From: an uncultured Oscillospiraceae bacterium
Lineage (GTDB): Bacteria > Bacillota > Clostridia > Oscillospirales > Oscillospiraceae
NCBI GenBank assembly: GCA_934675115.1
Contig: CAKUPH010000061.1
Coordinates: forward strand, 1 to 12,332
DNA: 12,332 bases
Reading direction: 5' to 3'
Under the pieces are notes generated by a model, which ran no database searches, was not told the DNA's origin, and was given only the letters and a program-made list of their open reading frames with translations. This document shows positions 1-8,587 of the stretch, piece by piece. A program made the translations under genes and the position numbers. Position 1 is the first letter of the stretch; the number at the start of each line of letters is the position of its first letter.

Positions 1-958
1 TCTGGCCCACCACGGGCTTGGAGGCCTTGAGGCCGATGGTGTAGGGATGGGCGGGATGGGCGAAGATCTCCTCCGCGGTGCCCTTCTCCACGATGCGGCC
101 GGCGTACATGACCACCACGTAGTCCGCCATCTCGGCGATGACGCCCAGATCGTGGGTGATGAACATGATGGAGGAATTGATCTTGTCCTTCAGCTGACGG
201 AGCAGGTCCAGCACCTGGGCCTGAATGGTCACGTCCAGAGCGGTGGTGGGCTCGTCGGCAATAATGACCTTGGGGTTGCAGGCCAGAGCCATGGCGATCA
301 TGACGCGCTGGCGCATACCGCCGGACAGCTCGTGGGGGAACATCTTATAGACGCCCGCGCTGTTGGCGATGCCCACCATCTCCAGCAGCTCAATGGTGCG
401 GGCCTTGATGTCCTCCTTGCTCTTTCCCTCGCCCTCGTGAAGGGCGATGACCTCGTCCACCTGATCGCCGATGCGGAACACGGGGTTCAGGGAGGTCATG
501 GGCTCCTGAAAGATCATGGACACGAAGTTGCCCCGCAGGTGCTGCATCTGCTCGTCGGGCACTTTGGTGACGTCATAGGCCTTGTCGCCCAGATTCAGGC
601 GGATGGCTCCGTCCACCACCTGACCCTGCGGCCGCTGGAGCAGCTGCATCAGGGACAGGCTGGTCACGGACTTGCCGCAGCCGGACTCGCCCACGACGCC
701 CACGGTCTTGCCGATGGGGACCTCAAAGGTGACGCCGTCCACAGACTTGACCACGCCGGTGTCGGTGAAGAAATAGGTGTGGAGGTTATCGAACTCCACG
801 GCGTTGTTGGGGTCGTGCATCTCGGTGAGATACTCGGACTCGGGTATGTTCTTGCGCTTGCGCTTTTTCTCGAACTCATTGGTGATTCGGCGATTCTCCT
901 TGGAGATCCGGCGGGACTCTTTTGCGGAGAGATAGCCGTCATTCTGCTTCTTAGACAT
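1..958 (-). CDS. Oligopeptide/dipeptide ABC importer ATP-binding protein, OppD/DppD type (3' end outside window)
   Basis: This is the cytoplasmic ATPase subunit that powers peptide import, paired with the two permeases encoded upstream. 319 residues are visible; the C-terminus lies beyond the left edge. The nucleotide-binding motifs are complete: Walker A GESGCGKS at 90-97, Q-loop FQEP at 150-153, signature LSGGMRQR at 211-218, Walker B VIIADEP at 231-237 and switch histidine H269 in ITHD. HPAHPYT at 301-307 marks the start of the C-terminal domain typical of OppD/DppD/OppF ATPases. The ATG at 958 follows GGAGG by 9 bases and lies 16 bases after the OppC-type stop, so the genes are co-transcribed. 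Unusual is a charged N-terminal extension of about 50 residues (KKRKRK at 31-36) before the usual start of the domain. Family assignment is firm; the exact substrate is not known. Confidence 0.95.
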   Translation of the reverse strand, partial: MSKKQNDGYLSAKESRRISKENRRITNEFEKKRKRKNIPESEYLTEMHDPNNAVEFDNLHTYFFTDTGVVKSVDGVTFEVPIGKTVGVVGESGCGKSVTSLSLMQLLQRPQGQVVDGAIRLNLGDKAYDVTKVPDEQMQHLRGNFVSMIFQEPMTSLNPVFRIGDQVDEVIALHEGEGKSKEDIKARTIELLEMVGIANSAGVYKMFPHELSGGMRQRVMIAMALACNPKVIIADEPTTALDVTIQAQVLDLLRQLKDKINSSIMFITHDLGVIAEMADYVVVMYAGRIVEKGTAEEIFAHPAHPYTIGLKASKPVVGQ

Positions 959-974
959 ATTCTCTCTCCTCCCT

Positions 975-2522
<1,548 letters not shown>

Positions 2523-2540
2523 GGATAAGCGCCTCCTTTC

Positions 2541-3527
2541 TTACGCGATGCGGACGCGGGGATCGACCACCGCGTACAGAATGTCGGAAATCAGGTTGCC
2601 CAGCAGGGTCAGAATGGCCAGGAAGGTCATATAGAACATGGAGAACGGGATGTCGCCGGCCACCATAGCGTTATAAGAAGTGTAGCCAATGCCGGGGATG
2701 GCGAACAGGGTCTCCGTGATCAGTGCGCCGGAGAACAGGCCGGGCAGAGAGCCGCCGATGAAGGTGACCAGCGGAATGAGGGTGTTGCGGAAGGCGTGGT
2801 GATAGATGACCTTGTGCTCGGACAGGCCCTTGGCCCGTGCGGTGCGGATATAGTCGGCGTTGAGCACCTCCAGCATGTTGGTGCGGACGTAGCGCATCCA
2901 CGAGCCGATGGAGATGAACACCAGCGTCACGATGGGCAGCACCATGTGCTTGGCCATGTCGAGGATCTTGCCGAAGTCGCTGAGGGTGGCGAAGTCACGG
3001 CCGGTGAGGCCCACCAGATCGAACCAGCCCAGCTTGACGGAAAAGACCAGCTTCAGCAGGGTGGCGAAGAAGAAGGTGGGGAGGGACATACCCAGCAGAG
3101 CGATGGTGGTCACGGTGTAGTCGGTCATGCTGTACTGCTTGGTGGCGGCCACGATGCCGAGGGGCACGGAAATGAGCAGCTCGAACACCAGAGAGATGGC
3201 GCCCATGATGAAGGACACCCAGATGACCTCGTTGAACTTCTGGATGACGGGCACGGTGTACTTCCAGCTGTCGCCGAAGTTGCCGGTGCACAGGTTCTTC
3301 AGCTGCACGAAGAAGCCGGGAATGATCTTCAGATCAAGGCCGTATTGGGCGTTAAGCTGTGCCAGCCATTCCTCGTAGGGCTTGGAGCCGGGGGCCTGAG
3401 AGAGCTGCCGGGCCATACTCTCCACGTAGGAGCTGGGCAGGCAGCGCATGAGCACGTAGATGATGAACGTCACAAAGAACAGGATCACCACCGACAGCAG
3501 TAGGCGTTTGACCAAAAATTTGCGCAT
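2541..3527 (-). CDS. Peptide ABC transporter permease, OppB/DppB type
   Basis: The other permease subunit of the importer, 328 residues, a normal family length. Helix 1 is at about 7-28, followed by an extracytoplasmic loop ending in the conserved GNFGDSW (82-88), then helices at about 103-127, 137-162, 195-212, 250-275 and 297-320. The EAA loop that docks on the ATPase is at 226-252 (YIRTARAKGLSEHKVIYHHA followed by FRNTLIP), and the protein ends with VDPRVRIA, matching the usual VDPRIR-type end. I chose the ATG at 3527 because GGAGGAGA lies directly upstream at 3539-3532 and the protein then begins MRKFLVKRL as homologues do; an in-frame ATG at 3584 would add 19 residues unlike the family. 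It sits downstream of a hairpin-containing gap after the binding protein and 18 bases before the OppC-type gene. Substrate range cannot be read from the sequence. Confidence 0.95.
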   Translation of the reverse strand: MRKFLVKRLLLSVVILFFVTFIIYVLMRCLPSSYVESMARQLSQAPGSKPYEEWLAQLNAQYGLDLKIIPGFFVQLKNLCTGNFGDSWKYTVPVIQKFNEVIWVSFIMGAISLVFELLISVPLGIVAATKQYSMTDYTVTTIALLGMSLPTFFFATLLKLVFSVKLGWFDLVGLTGRDFATLSDFGKILDMAKHMVLPIVTLVFISIGSWMRYVRTNMLEVLNADYIRTARAKGLSEHKVIYHHAFRNTLIPLVTFIGGSLPGLFSGALITETLFAIPGIGYTSYNAMVAGDIPFSMFYMTFLAILTLLGNLISDILYAVVDPRVRIA

Positions 3528-3531
3528 AGAA

Positions 3532-3539
3532 TCTCCTCC
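3532..3539 (-). promoter_or_regulatory. Ribosome binding site that fixes the OppB-type start
   Basis: On the minus strand GGAGGAGA lies 4 bases before the ATG at 3527 (8 bases from the core GGAGG at its 5' end). It favours this start over the in-frame ATG at 3584, which has no comparable site. Confidence 0.75.
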
Positions 3540-3593
3540 GTCTTTGGTAACGGCGCCCCGCGCCCGGGTCAAGCCGTTCCTCATTGTACTAAT

Positions 3594-3654
3594 TCTGCAT
3601 ATCAGGCAGCCGCTCCGACCCGAACTGTGTCAGATCGGCCGTCTCATATGCAGA
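3594..3654 (-). repeat. 9-bp inverted repeat ahead of the OppB-type gene
   Basis: TCTGCATAT at 3594-3602 and ATATGCAGA at 3646-3654 are exact reverse complements separated by 43 bases, so the transcript could form a 9-bp stem. A third copy, ATATGCAG on the minus strand, overlaps the end of the binding-protein gene at 3756-3749. The middle element could therefore pair with either neighbour. The pairing is visible in sequence; any role is inference. Confidence 0.5.
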
Positions 3655-3668
3655 GTGAGCGACGCGCA

Positions 3669-3702
3669 GGCTGCCCCGCGGCCGGAAAGCCGCAGGGCAG
3701 CC
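3669..3702 (-). promoter_or_regulatory. Strong intercistronic hairpin between binding protein and OppB-type permease
   Basis: GGCTGCCC (3669-3676) pairs perfectly with GGGCAGCC (3695-3702); after one C/A mismatch GCGGC (3678-3682) pairs with GCCGC (3689-3693), leaving a 6-base loop. No T run follows in the direction of transcription, so it is not a clear terminator. In binding-protein operons, hairpins at this place often protect the upstream mRNA or reduce read-through, giving more binding protein than membrane subunits. That role is inferred from position. Confidence 0.6.
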
Positions 3703-3745
3703 GTTGCCTTAGAATTCCTGCTTTACGGGGTGTACGGACAGGAGT

Positions 3746-6055
3746 TTACTGCATATCCAGCAGCTCGAGGTCGTTGTACCAATCCCAGTAGGTGGTGATG
3801 TCGGGAGTGACGGTGCTCAGGTCAATGCGCTGAGCGGACATAATGACGCAGTTCTGACGCTGATAGACAGGGATCTCAACAGCCCAGTCGGCGACGATGT
3901 CCAGGCACTCCTTGTACAGGGTCTTGCGGTAGGTCTGGTCGGTGGACTGACGGGCCATCATGATCAGCTCATCCAGATCGGCGTCCTTGATCCAGTAGGA
4001 CTTCTCGTTGGAGCCGCCGTTGCTGTGATAGATCTGATACATGTCGGGGTCGGGAGTGGCCTGCCATGCCATGGCGAACATGTCAGCCTCACCGGAATTG
4101 ACGGCGTTGGTCATCTCGGAGAAGTTGGACATATCGGAGACGATCAGGTTGAAGCCGATCTCCTTCAGGGAGTCAGCAGCCAGAGTCAGAGCCATGAAGG
4201 TGGGGTGGTCACCGGCACCGCCGCCGCCGATCATGACCTCGGCGTCCATGCGGCCGCCCTCGGGGGCAGCGGTGATCTTGCCGTCGGTGACGGTGTAGCC
4301 GGCAGCCTCAAAGTAACCCAGAGCAGCCTGCTGAGCGGCAGCATACTTCTCCTCGGGGGTCATGCCGTCGGTGTAGATGTCGTTGCCGTTCACGTCCACG
4401 GAGAAGGCCACCTTGTAGCCCTCGTCAGTGACGCGGGGAGCGGCCCAGGAGGTATCGGAAATGGGGTAGTTGATGACGTTGGCGAACTCGCCGTAGTAGG
4501 AGTCGACAGCCACGTCACGGTAAACAGCGATCACGGTGGCGATAGCCTTGCGAAGGTCCTTGGAGGCCTCGTCGCCGCCATTGCCGTCGCCGACCTTCAC
4601 GCGGTTGGCGTTCATGCCGACATAGCCGTAGCCCAGGTTGGCCACCAGATCGGTCTGGATGACGTCGCCGGAGATCTCACCGTTGGAGTTGGCTTCCTTG
4701 ATCTGCTCGGCAGCTTCCTTGGAGTAGGAGGGATCGGTCACGTCGATGGTGCCGGACACAACGCCGGGGATCTTATCGACGTCCTGCATCTCACGCCAGA
4801 TGATGGTGTCGATCTTGGGCTCGCCCTTCCAGTAGCCGGGGTTCTTCTGCAGGGTGACAGCGCCGTTGGACCAGCTCTCGAAGGTGTACGGGCCGGAGCC
4901 GATGGGGGCGGAGGTGACGGACTTCACGTGGGACAGGTCGCCCTTGGTGAAGCCGAACATGTTGTTGTCGTAGTCGTACTTGTCAGTCTCGCCATAGTAG
5001 TGCATGGGGCACACGGTGACGGGGATCTGATAAATGGCGGTGGCGCTGACCTCGGTCAGGGTCACGGTCATGGAGTAGTCGCCGGTCTTGACGATACCGG
5101 CAACGTTGGCGGCGGACTCGCCGGTCTGAACGGCCACGGTGTAGTTGACGTAGTTGTCGCCGATCTCGGCCTCGAGGAAGGCGGAGATGCTGGTGCCGGC
5201 GGTCTCGGCGTTGATGCCGTCATCGGAGATGTCGTAGCCGTACTTGGCGACGATAGCGTTCCAGAAGTCCTCAACGGTGGCGTCCTCAGCCAACTCGAAG
5301 CCCCAGCTGGCAGCCTTGGCGGCAACAGAGTCTTCCTCGGCGTTAGCACCGGCGGCGACGCAGTAATCAAGGATCTCCTGAGCAAACTTCACGCCGGCGG
5401 CGCTGAAGGCGGTCCAGAAAGTATTGTACTGATCCTCGGTGTAGAAGTCGTTGGCGGTGTAGCCATCGGGGCCGGCGGCCAGGATCAGGTTCTGGACGGT
5501 CTCCATGCCGGAGCGATAGGCCTCAAGACCCTTGATGGGGATGGAGTACAGGGTGGAGACGCCGTCATAGGCGGGATCCAGCAGCACGTAGTAGGAGAAG
5601 ATGACGTCGTCGATGGTCATCTCCACGCCGTCGGAGAACTTCACGCCCTGCTTCAGGGTGATGTTGTAGTCAACGGTGCCGTCCTCGTTCTCCACGATGT
5701 CGCAGTCGGCGATGCCATGGTAGGTGTAGTCGGTGCCGTTGTAGGAGCGGACGTCGCCCTCAATACCCTTCAGGACCACGGAACCCTCACGGTCGGTGCC
5801 CAGCAGGCCGTCGAAAATCATGCCCATAACCTGGTTCTCGTAGTTGTTGGTGTAGAAGAAGGGAGAGAACTTACCGTCGAAGTTCTGAGTGCCGACCACC
5901 AGAGTCTTGGTGGTGTCGCCCGCGGGCTGGCTCTCGCTCACATTGTCGCTGGGCGCGGCGCTGTTGTTGCCCTGCTTATTGCCGCAGCCGGCGAACACGC
6001 CCACGCACATGACAACGGCCAGAAGCAGCGCAAGCAGTTTCTTTGCGTTTTTCAT
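3746..6055 (-). CDS. Peptide ABC transporter substrate-binding lipoprotein, family 5 (OppA/DppA-like), enlarged
   Basis: Extracytoplasmic receptor that captures peptides and delivers them to the permeases. Residues 1-24 form a lipoprotein signal: basic MKNAKK, a hydrophobic stretch, and a lipobox FAGC with C24 as lipidated cysteine, followed by a Gly/Asn/Ser-rich linker to about 48. Family 5 landmarks are LKQGVKFSDG at 134-143 with the following DDVIFSY, APIGSGPYTFESW at 383-395, NPGYW at 405-409, LRKAIATVI at 501-509 and NFSEMTNAVNSGEADMF at 644-660. At 769 residues it is over 200 longer than the usual 530-560. An alpha-rich insertion lies at about 176-322 between the FSYYVLLDP and YSMTVTLTE segments. 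The start at 6055 is preceded by AAGGAGGA at 6074-6067, with a rather long 12-base spacing. It is the first gene after a strong promoter and structured leader. Family is certain; ligand is not. Confidence 0.96.
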   Translation of the reverse strand: MKNAKKLLALLLAVVMCVGVFAGCGNKQGNNSAAPSDNVSESQPAGDTTKTLVVGTQNFDGKFSPFFYTNNYENQVMGMIFDGLLGTDREGSVVLKGIEGDVRSYNGTDYTYHGIADCDIVENEDGTVDYNITLKQGVKFSDGVEMTIDDVIFSYYVLLDPAYDGVSTLYSIPIKGLEAYRSGMETVQNLILAAGPDGYTANDFYTEDQYNTFWTAFSAAGVKFAQEILDYCVAAGANAEEDSVAAKAASWGFELAEDATVEDFWNAIVAKYGYDISDDGINAETAGTSISAFLEAEIGDNYVNYTVAVQTGESAANVAGIVKTGDYSMTVTLTEVSATAIYQIPVTVCPMHYYGETDKYDYDNNMFGFTKGDLSHVKSVTSAPIGSGPYTFESWSNGAVTLQKNPGYWKGEPKIDTIIWREMQDVDKIPGVVSGTIDVTDPSYSKEAAEQIKEANSNGEISGDVIQTDLVANLGYGYVGMNANRVKVGDGNGGDEASKDLRKAIATVIAVYRDVAVDSYYGEFANVINYPISDTSWAAPRVTDEGYKVAFSVDVNGNDIYTDGMTPEEKYAAAQQAALGYFEAAGYTVTDGKITAAPEGGRMDAEVMIGGGGAGDHPTFMALTLAADSLKEIGFNLIVSDMSNFSEMTNAVNSGEADMFAMAWQATPDPDMYQIYHSNGGSNEKSYWIKDADLDELIMMARQSTDQTYRKTLYKECLDIVADWAVEIPVYQRQNCVIMSAQRIDLSTVTPDITTYWDWYNDLELLDMQ

Positions 6056-6098
6056 GTTGATGCTTATCCTCCTTAATTATTTTTGAACAAACGGACTT

Positions 6099-6116
6099 GC
6101 GGCCCTCATTGGCCGC
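6099..6116 (-). promoter_or_regulatory. Leader hairpin 3, near the binding-protein ribosome binding site
   Basis: GCGGCC (6099-6104) and GGCCGC (6111-6116) are perfect reverse complements around a 6-base loop. The hairpin lies 24 bases ahead of the ribosome binding site of the binding-protein gene. It is not followed by a T run on the minus strand, so it is more likely a structural leader element than a terminator. Confidence 0.5.
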
Positions 6117-6140
6117 GCGATCCGGAGCTCACGGTCATAT

Positions 6141-6160
6141 GGCTTGCGTCCATGCAAGCC
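6141..6160 (-). promoter_or_regulatory. Leader hairpin 2
   Basis: GGCTTGC (6141-6147) pairs perfectly with GCAAGCC (6154-6160) around a 6-base loop. It is the middle of three stable hairpins in the untranslated leader of the binding-protein operon. No U tract follows. Confidence 0.5.
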
Positions 6161-6162
6161 GG

Positions 6163-6182
6163 AACAGGGCGCGCGCCCTGTT
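6163..6182 (-). promoter_or_regulatory. Leader hairpin 1: 20-bp perfect palindrome
   Basis: AACAGGGCGC followed by GCGCCCTGTT is a perfect 20-bp palindrome, so RNA would fold as an 8-bp stem with a GCGC loop. It starts about 50 bases after the predicted transcription start. On the plus strand it is followed by TT and would look like a weak terminator, but no plus-strand gene needs one. A DNA-binding-protein site is an alternative reading. Confidence 0.5.
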
Positions 6183-6239
6183 TTCGTCCGCGTGTGGCGT
6201 TCATCTGTCTTTTCGCCTGTGGATTATAAGTATACAGAC

Positions 6240-6268
6240 ATTTTATCGGTTTTCGCTCCATATGTCAA
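6240..6268 (-). promoter_or_regulatory. Sigma-A-type promoter of the peptide importer operon
   Basis: On the minus strand a consensus -35 TTGACA (6268-6263) is separated by exactly 17 bases from TAAAAT (6245-6240), one mismatch from the -10 consensus. AT-rich sequence upstream (6269-6300) could act as an UP element. Transcription would start near 6233, giving a leader of about 178 nt before the binding-protein ATG. This is the best promoter match in the window and fits the high expression expected of a binding protein. Confidence 0.8.
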
Positions 6269-6313
6269 TTTTAATATACGGCAATATGGAACAAAAATAT
6301 TGGAAATATGCCG

Positions 6314-6853
6314 TCAATTTGACCAGACGAGCTTTCGCGCTGTACTTTTCCACACTAATGCGCCGCACAGATACAGTGCCGTCACCGCCAGAAACGCCGC
6401 CGTACCGGCCAGCATCCCCTCCGCGCCGTGGATAAAGAGGTAGACGACCTCCCCCGCCAGCGTACACACACCGAAGATGACGGCCAGCCAGCCCCGGAGG
6501 GCAAACTGCTTCACCGTAGCCTTCCACACGTAGTCCCGCATGGGGTCCCCGGCAGCGGACAGGCGGCACATGAGCCACACCACGGAGCCCGTGGTGATCA
6601 GCGCCGCGGTGTACGGGAGCAGCACATAGGGGCTGTGGCCCATTCCCGCCGCGGGGAGGAATCCCCCGGCGAGAATGCCCGCGCACATGAGAACGGTCAG
6701 CAGCCACAGCACGAAGATCGCCTTTTTCCGGCCCATGTGCTCCGACTGGTAGTAGTGCAGCTTACCGTTGTAGACGTACTCGCCGGAGGCCGTCTTCTGG
6801 AAGTCGTCCAGATAGGCCCGGCGGCCGCGGCGCTTCTTCTGTTCCTCCGCCAT
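6314..6853 (-). CDS. Four-helix membrane protein of unknown function
   Basis: I do not recognise the family. The 179-residue protein has a hydrophilic, basic N-terminus (KKRRGRRAYLDDF near 6-18) and a Tyr-rich patch (EYVYNGKLHYYQ, 25-36), then four predicted membrane helices at about 44-66, 77-98, 120-141 and 147-168, and a short basic C-terminal tail (KSTARKLVWSN). The positive-inside pattern places both ends in the cytoplasm. No catalytic motif is visible. Its ATG is 1 base after the stop of the M3 peptidase and there is only a weak GGGG ribosome binding site inside that gene, so translation is probably coupled to the peptidase. It is the last gene of its unit; the promoter of the peptide importer lies 46 bases beyond its stop. 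An integral membrane partner of the peptidase is possible but unsupported beyond position. Confidence 0.85.
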   Translation of the reverse strand: MAEEQKKRRGRRAYLDDFQKTASGEYVYNGKLHYYQSEHMGRKKAIFVLWLLTVLMCAGILAGGFLPAAGMGHSPYVLLPYTAALITTGSVVWLMCRLSAAGDPMRDYVWKATVKQFALRGWLAVIFGVCTLAGEVVYLFIHGAEGMLAGTAAFLAVTALYLCGALVWKSTARKLVWSN

Positions 6854-6854
6854 C

Positions 6855-8561
6855 TCAGGCGATCCCCGTCAGGTCGAACTCGCCCAGCGCCTTGCTGGCA
6901 GTCTCGCACACGCCCCGCAGGCAGCTCTCTTCGAAGGGGCTGTCCAGACCGGCGTTTTTCAGCAGGTCGGTGAAGGTGCGGCTGCCGCCCTGACGGGTGT
7001 AGGCCATGTAGTGGGCCCACGCGTCCTTCTGGTCGGCGCGGATCCGGGCCCAGAACTGGAGGGACACGGTCTGGGCAAGGCAGTAGTCGATGTAGTAGAA
7101 GGGGCTGGAGTAGATGTGGTGCTGGCGCTGCCAGCCCTCGCCCTCGCTGTAGAAGGGGATGTCGCCGTCCAGCCGCATCCACGGCATGTAGACGCCCAGC
7201 AGGTCCTTCCACACGGCGTGGCGCTGTGCGGGGGTCATGTCGGGATTCTCGTACACCAGATGCTGGAAGTGATCCACCATGGTGCCGTAGGGGATGAAGG
7301 TCAGCGCGCCGGACAGGTGGCTGTACCGGAACTTGTTGGCGTCGGGGCCGAAGAAGCCGTCAGCCCACGGTTCAGCAAAGAACTCCATGCTCATGGAGTG
7401 GACCTCGCAGGCCTCCATGCTGGGCCAGATATACTCCACGGGGATGCGGTCCCGGTTCATCCAGCAGGCGAAGGCGTGGCCCGCCTCGTGGGTGACCACC
7501 TCCACGTCGTGCTGGGTGCCGTTGAAGTTGGCGAAGATAAAGGGCACGCCGTAGTCCATGATGCCGGTGCAGTAGCCGCCGCCCTGCTTGCCCTCAGTGG
7601 ACAGCACGTCCAGCAGCTCGCCGTCCAGCATGGTGCGGAAGAACTCGCTGGTTTCGGGGGACAGCTCGTCATAGAACTTCTTGCCCTGCGCCAGAATGTC
7701 GTCGGGGGTGCCCACGGGGGTGGGGTTGCCGGAGCGGAACTCCAGCGCGTTGTCGGCAAAGCTCATGGGATATTCCTTGCCCAGCCGCCTGGCCTGCTCC
7801 TTGTAGATGCCGTCGGCCACGGGGACGAGGTACTTCACCACGGCGGCGCGGAACTTCTCCACGTCGTCCTTGGTGTAGCAGTTGCGGCCCATGCGGTAGT
7901 AGCCCAGCTCGGTGTAGCCGTCGTAGCCCAGCTTGCGGCCCATCTGGTCGCGCAGGTGCACCAGCTCGTCGTACAGCCGGTCCAGCTCCGCCTGATTGTC
8001 CTTGTACCACTGGCCCTCGGCCTTCCACGCGGCCAGACGGCGGGCGTCGTCCGGGTCGTTCTTCAGCGGGGAGATCTGGGAAATGGTGTAGGTCTTGCCC
8101 TCGAAGGGGATCTGGGCGGAGGCCAGCAGCTTCTCGTAGGCCTGCGTCAGCTCGTTCTCCGCCTGAAGCTCGGGGATGATCTCCGGGGAGAAGGTCTTGA
8201 GGGCGATCTCGGCGTTGACGAACATCAGGTCGCCGTACTCCGCGGCGAAATCGGCCCGGAAGGGGGACTCCAGCATGGCGCGCGTCCACGCCTGACTGTA
8301 CTCCTGCACCTCGGGCATGGCGGCGTTCCAGAACTTCATCTCCGCGTCGTAGAACTCGTCCCGGGTGTCGATGGAGTGGCGGATACTGGCCAGCGTGGAG
8401 GCGGTGCTCAGGTGCTTCTCCTCCGCCTCCTTTTCCAGAAAGACAGCCTTCGCCTCGTCATAGCTCTTTGCGTTCTTCAGCCGCTCGGTCAGCGCGGTCA
8501 GCTTGCCCTTGACCTCGTCCAGATCCGGGCGCTTGTATACCATTTCGGAAAATTTCGTCAT
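6855..8561 (-). CDS. M3-family zinc oligoendopeptidase (PepF-like)
   Basis: A 568-residue cytoplasmic metallopeptidase expected to cleave short peptides. The zinc site HEAGH is at 358-362 (H358 and H362 as ligands, E359 as catalytic base), with the third ligand most likely E386 in the SMEACEVHSM stretch 24 residues later. The M3 substrate-binding block is at 481-496 (HHIYSSPFYYIDYCLA), giving the conserved His/Tyr residues that close over the peptide. Length and absence of a signal peptide fit bacterial M3B enzymes. I chose the ATG at 8561 because GGAGG lies 7 bases upstream and MTKFSEMVYKRPD matches the typical start; another in-frame ATG at 8588 overlaps the NUDIX stop and would add nine residues. 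Its position next to a peptide importer fits a role in degrading imported peptides, though the two lie in separate transcription units. Confidence 0.95.
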   Translation of the reverse strand: MTKFSEMVYKRPDLDEVKGKLTALTERLKNAKSYDEAKAVFLEKEAEEKHLSTASTLASIRHSIDTRDEFYDAEMKFWNAAMPEVQEYSQAWTRAMLESPFRADFAAEYGDLMFVNAEIALKTFSPEIIPELQAENELTQAYEKLLASAQIPFEGKTYTISQISPLKNDPDDARRLAAWKAEGQWYKDNQAELDRLYDELVHLRDQMGRKLGYDGYTELGYYRMGRNCYTKDDVEKFRAAVVKYLVPVADGIYKEQARRLGKEYPMSFADNALEFRSGNPTPVGTPDDILAQGKKFYDELSPETSEFFRTMLDGELLDVLSTEGKQGGGYCTGIMDYGVPFIFANFNGTQHDVEVVTHEAGHAFACWMNRDRIPVEYIWPSMEACEVHSMSMEFFAEPWADGFFGPDANKFRYSHLSGALTFIPYGTMVDHFQHLVYENPDMTPAQRHAVWKDLLGVYMPWMRLDGDIPFYSEGEGWQRQHHIYSSPFYYIDYCLAQTVSLQFWARIRADQKDAWAHYMAYTRQGGSRTFTDLLKNAGLDSPFEESCLRGVCETASKALGEFDLTGIA

Positions 8562-8568
8562 ACGATTA

Positions 8569-8573
8569 CCTCC
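8569..8573 (-). promoter_or_regulatory. Ribosome binding site that fixes the oligoendopeptidase start
   Basis: GGAGG on the minus strand lies 7 bases before the ATG at 8561. It supports that start over the upstream in-frame ATG at 8588, which overlaps the NUDIX stop codon. Confidence 0.7.
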
Positions 8574-8587
8574 ATTGGTTTCACTCA

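Noticed and set aside
2541..3584. OppB-type gene starting at the ATG at 3584
   Set aside because: The extra 19 residues do not resemble the family N-terminus, and a strong ribosome binding site marks the ATG at 3527.
4025..6076. A 683-codon open frame on the plus strand opposite the binding-protein gene
   Set aside because: Its product is a low-complexity run of G, V, D, H and L, as expected from the antisense of a GC-rich gene. The minus-strand gene has a signal peptide, family motifs and a promoter.
6163..6184. Plus-strand intrinsic terminator (GC palindrome followed by TT)
   Set aside because: No plus-strand gene exists nearby and the T run is very short; it is better read as a leader hairpin or protein site.
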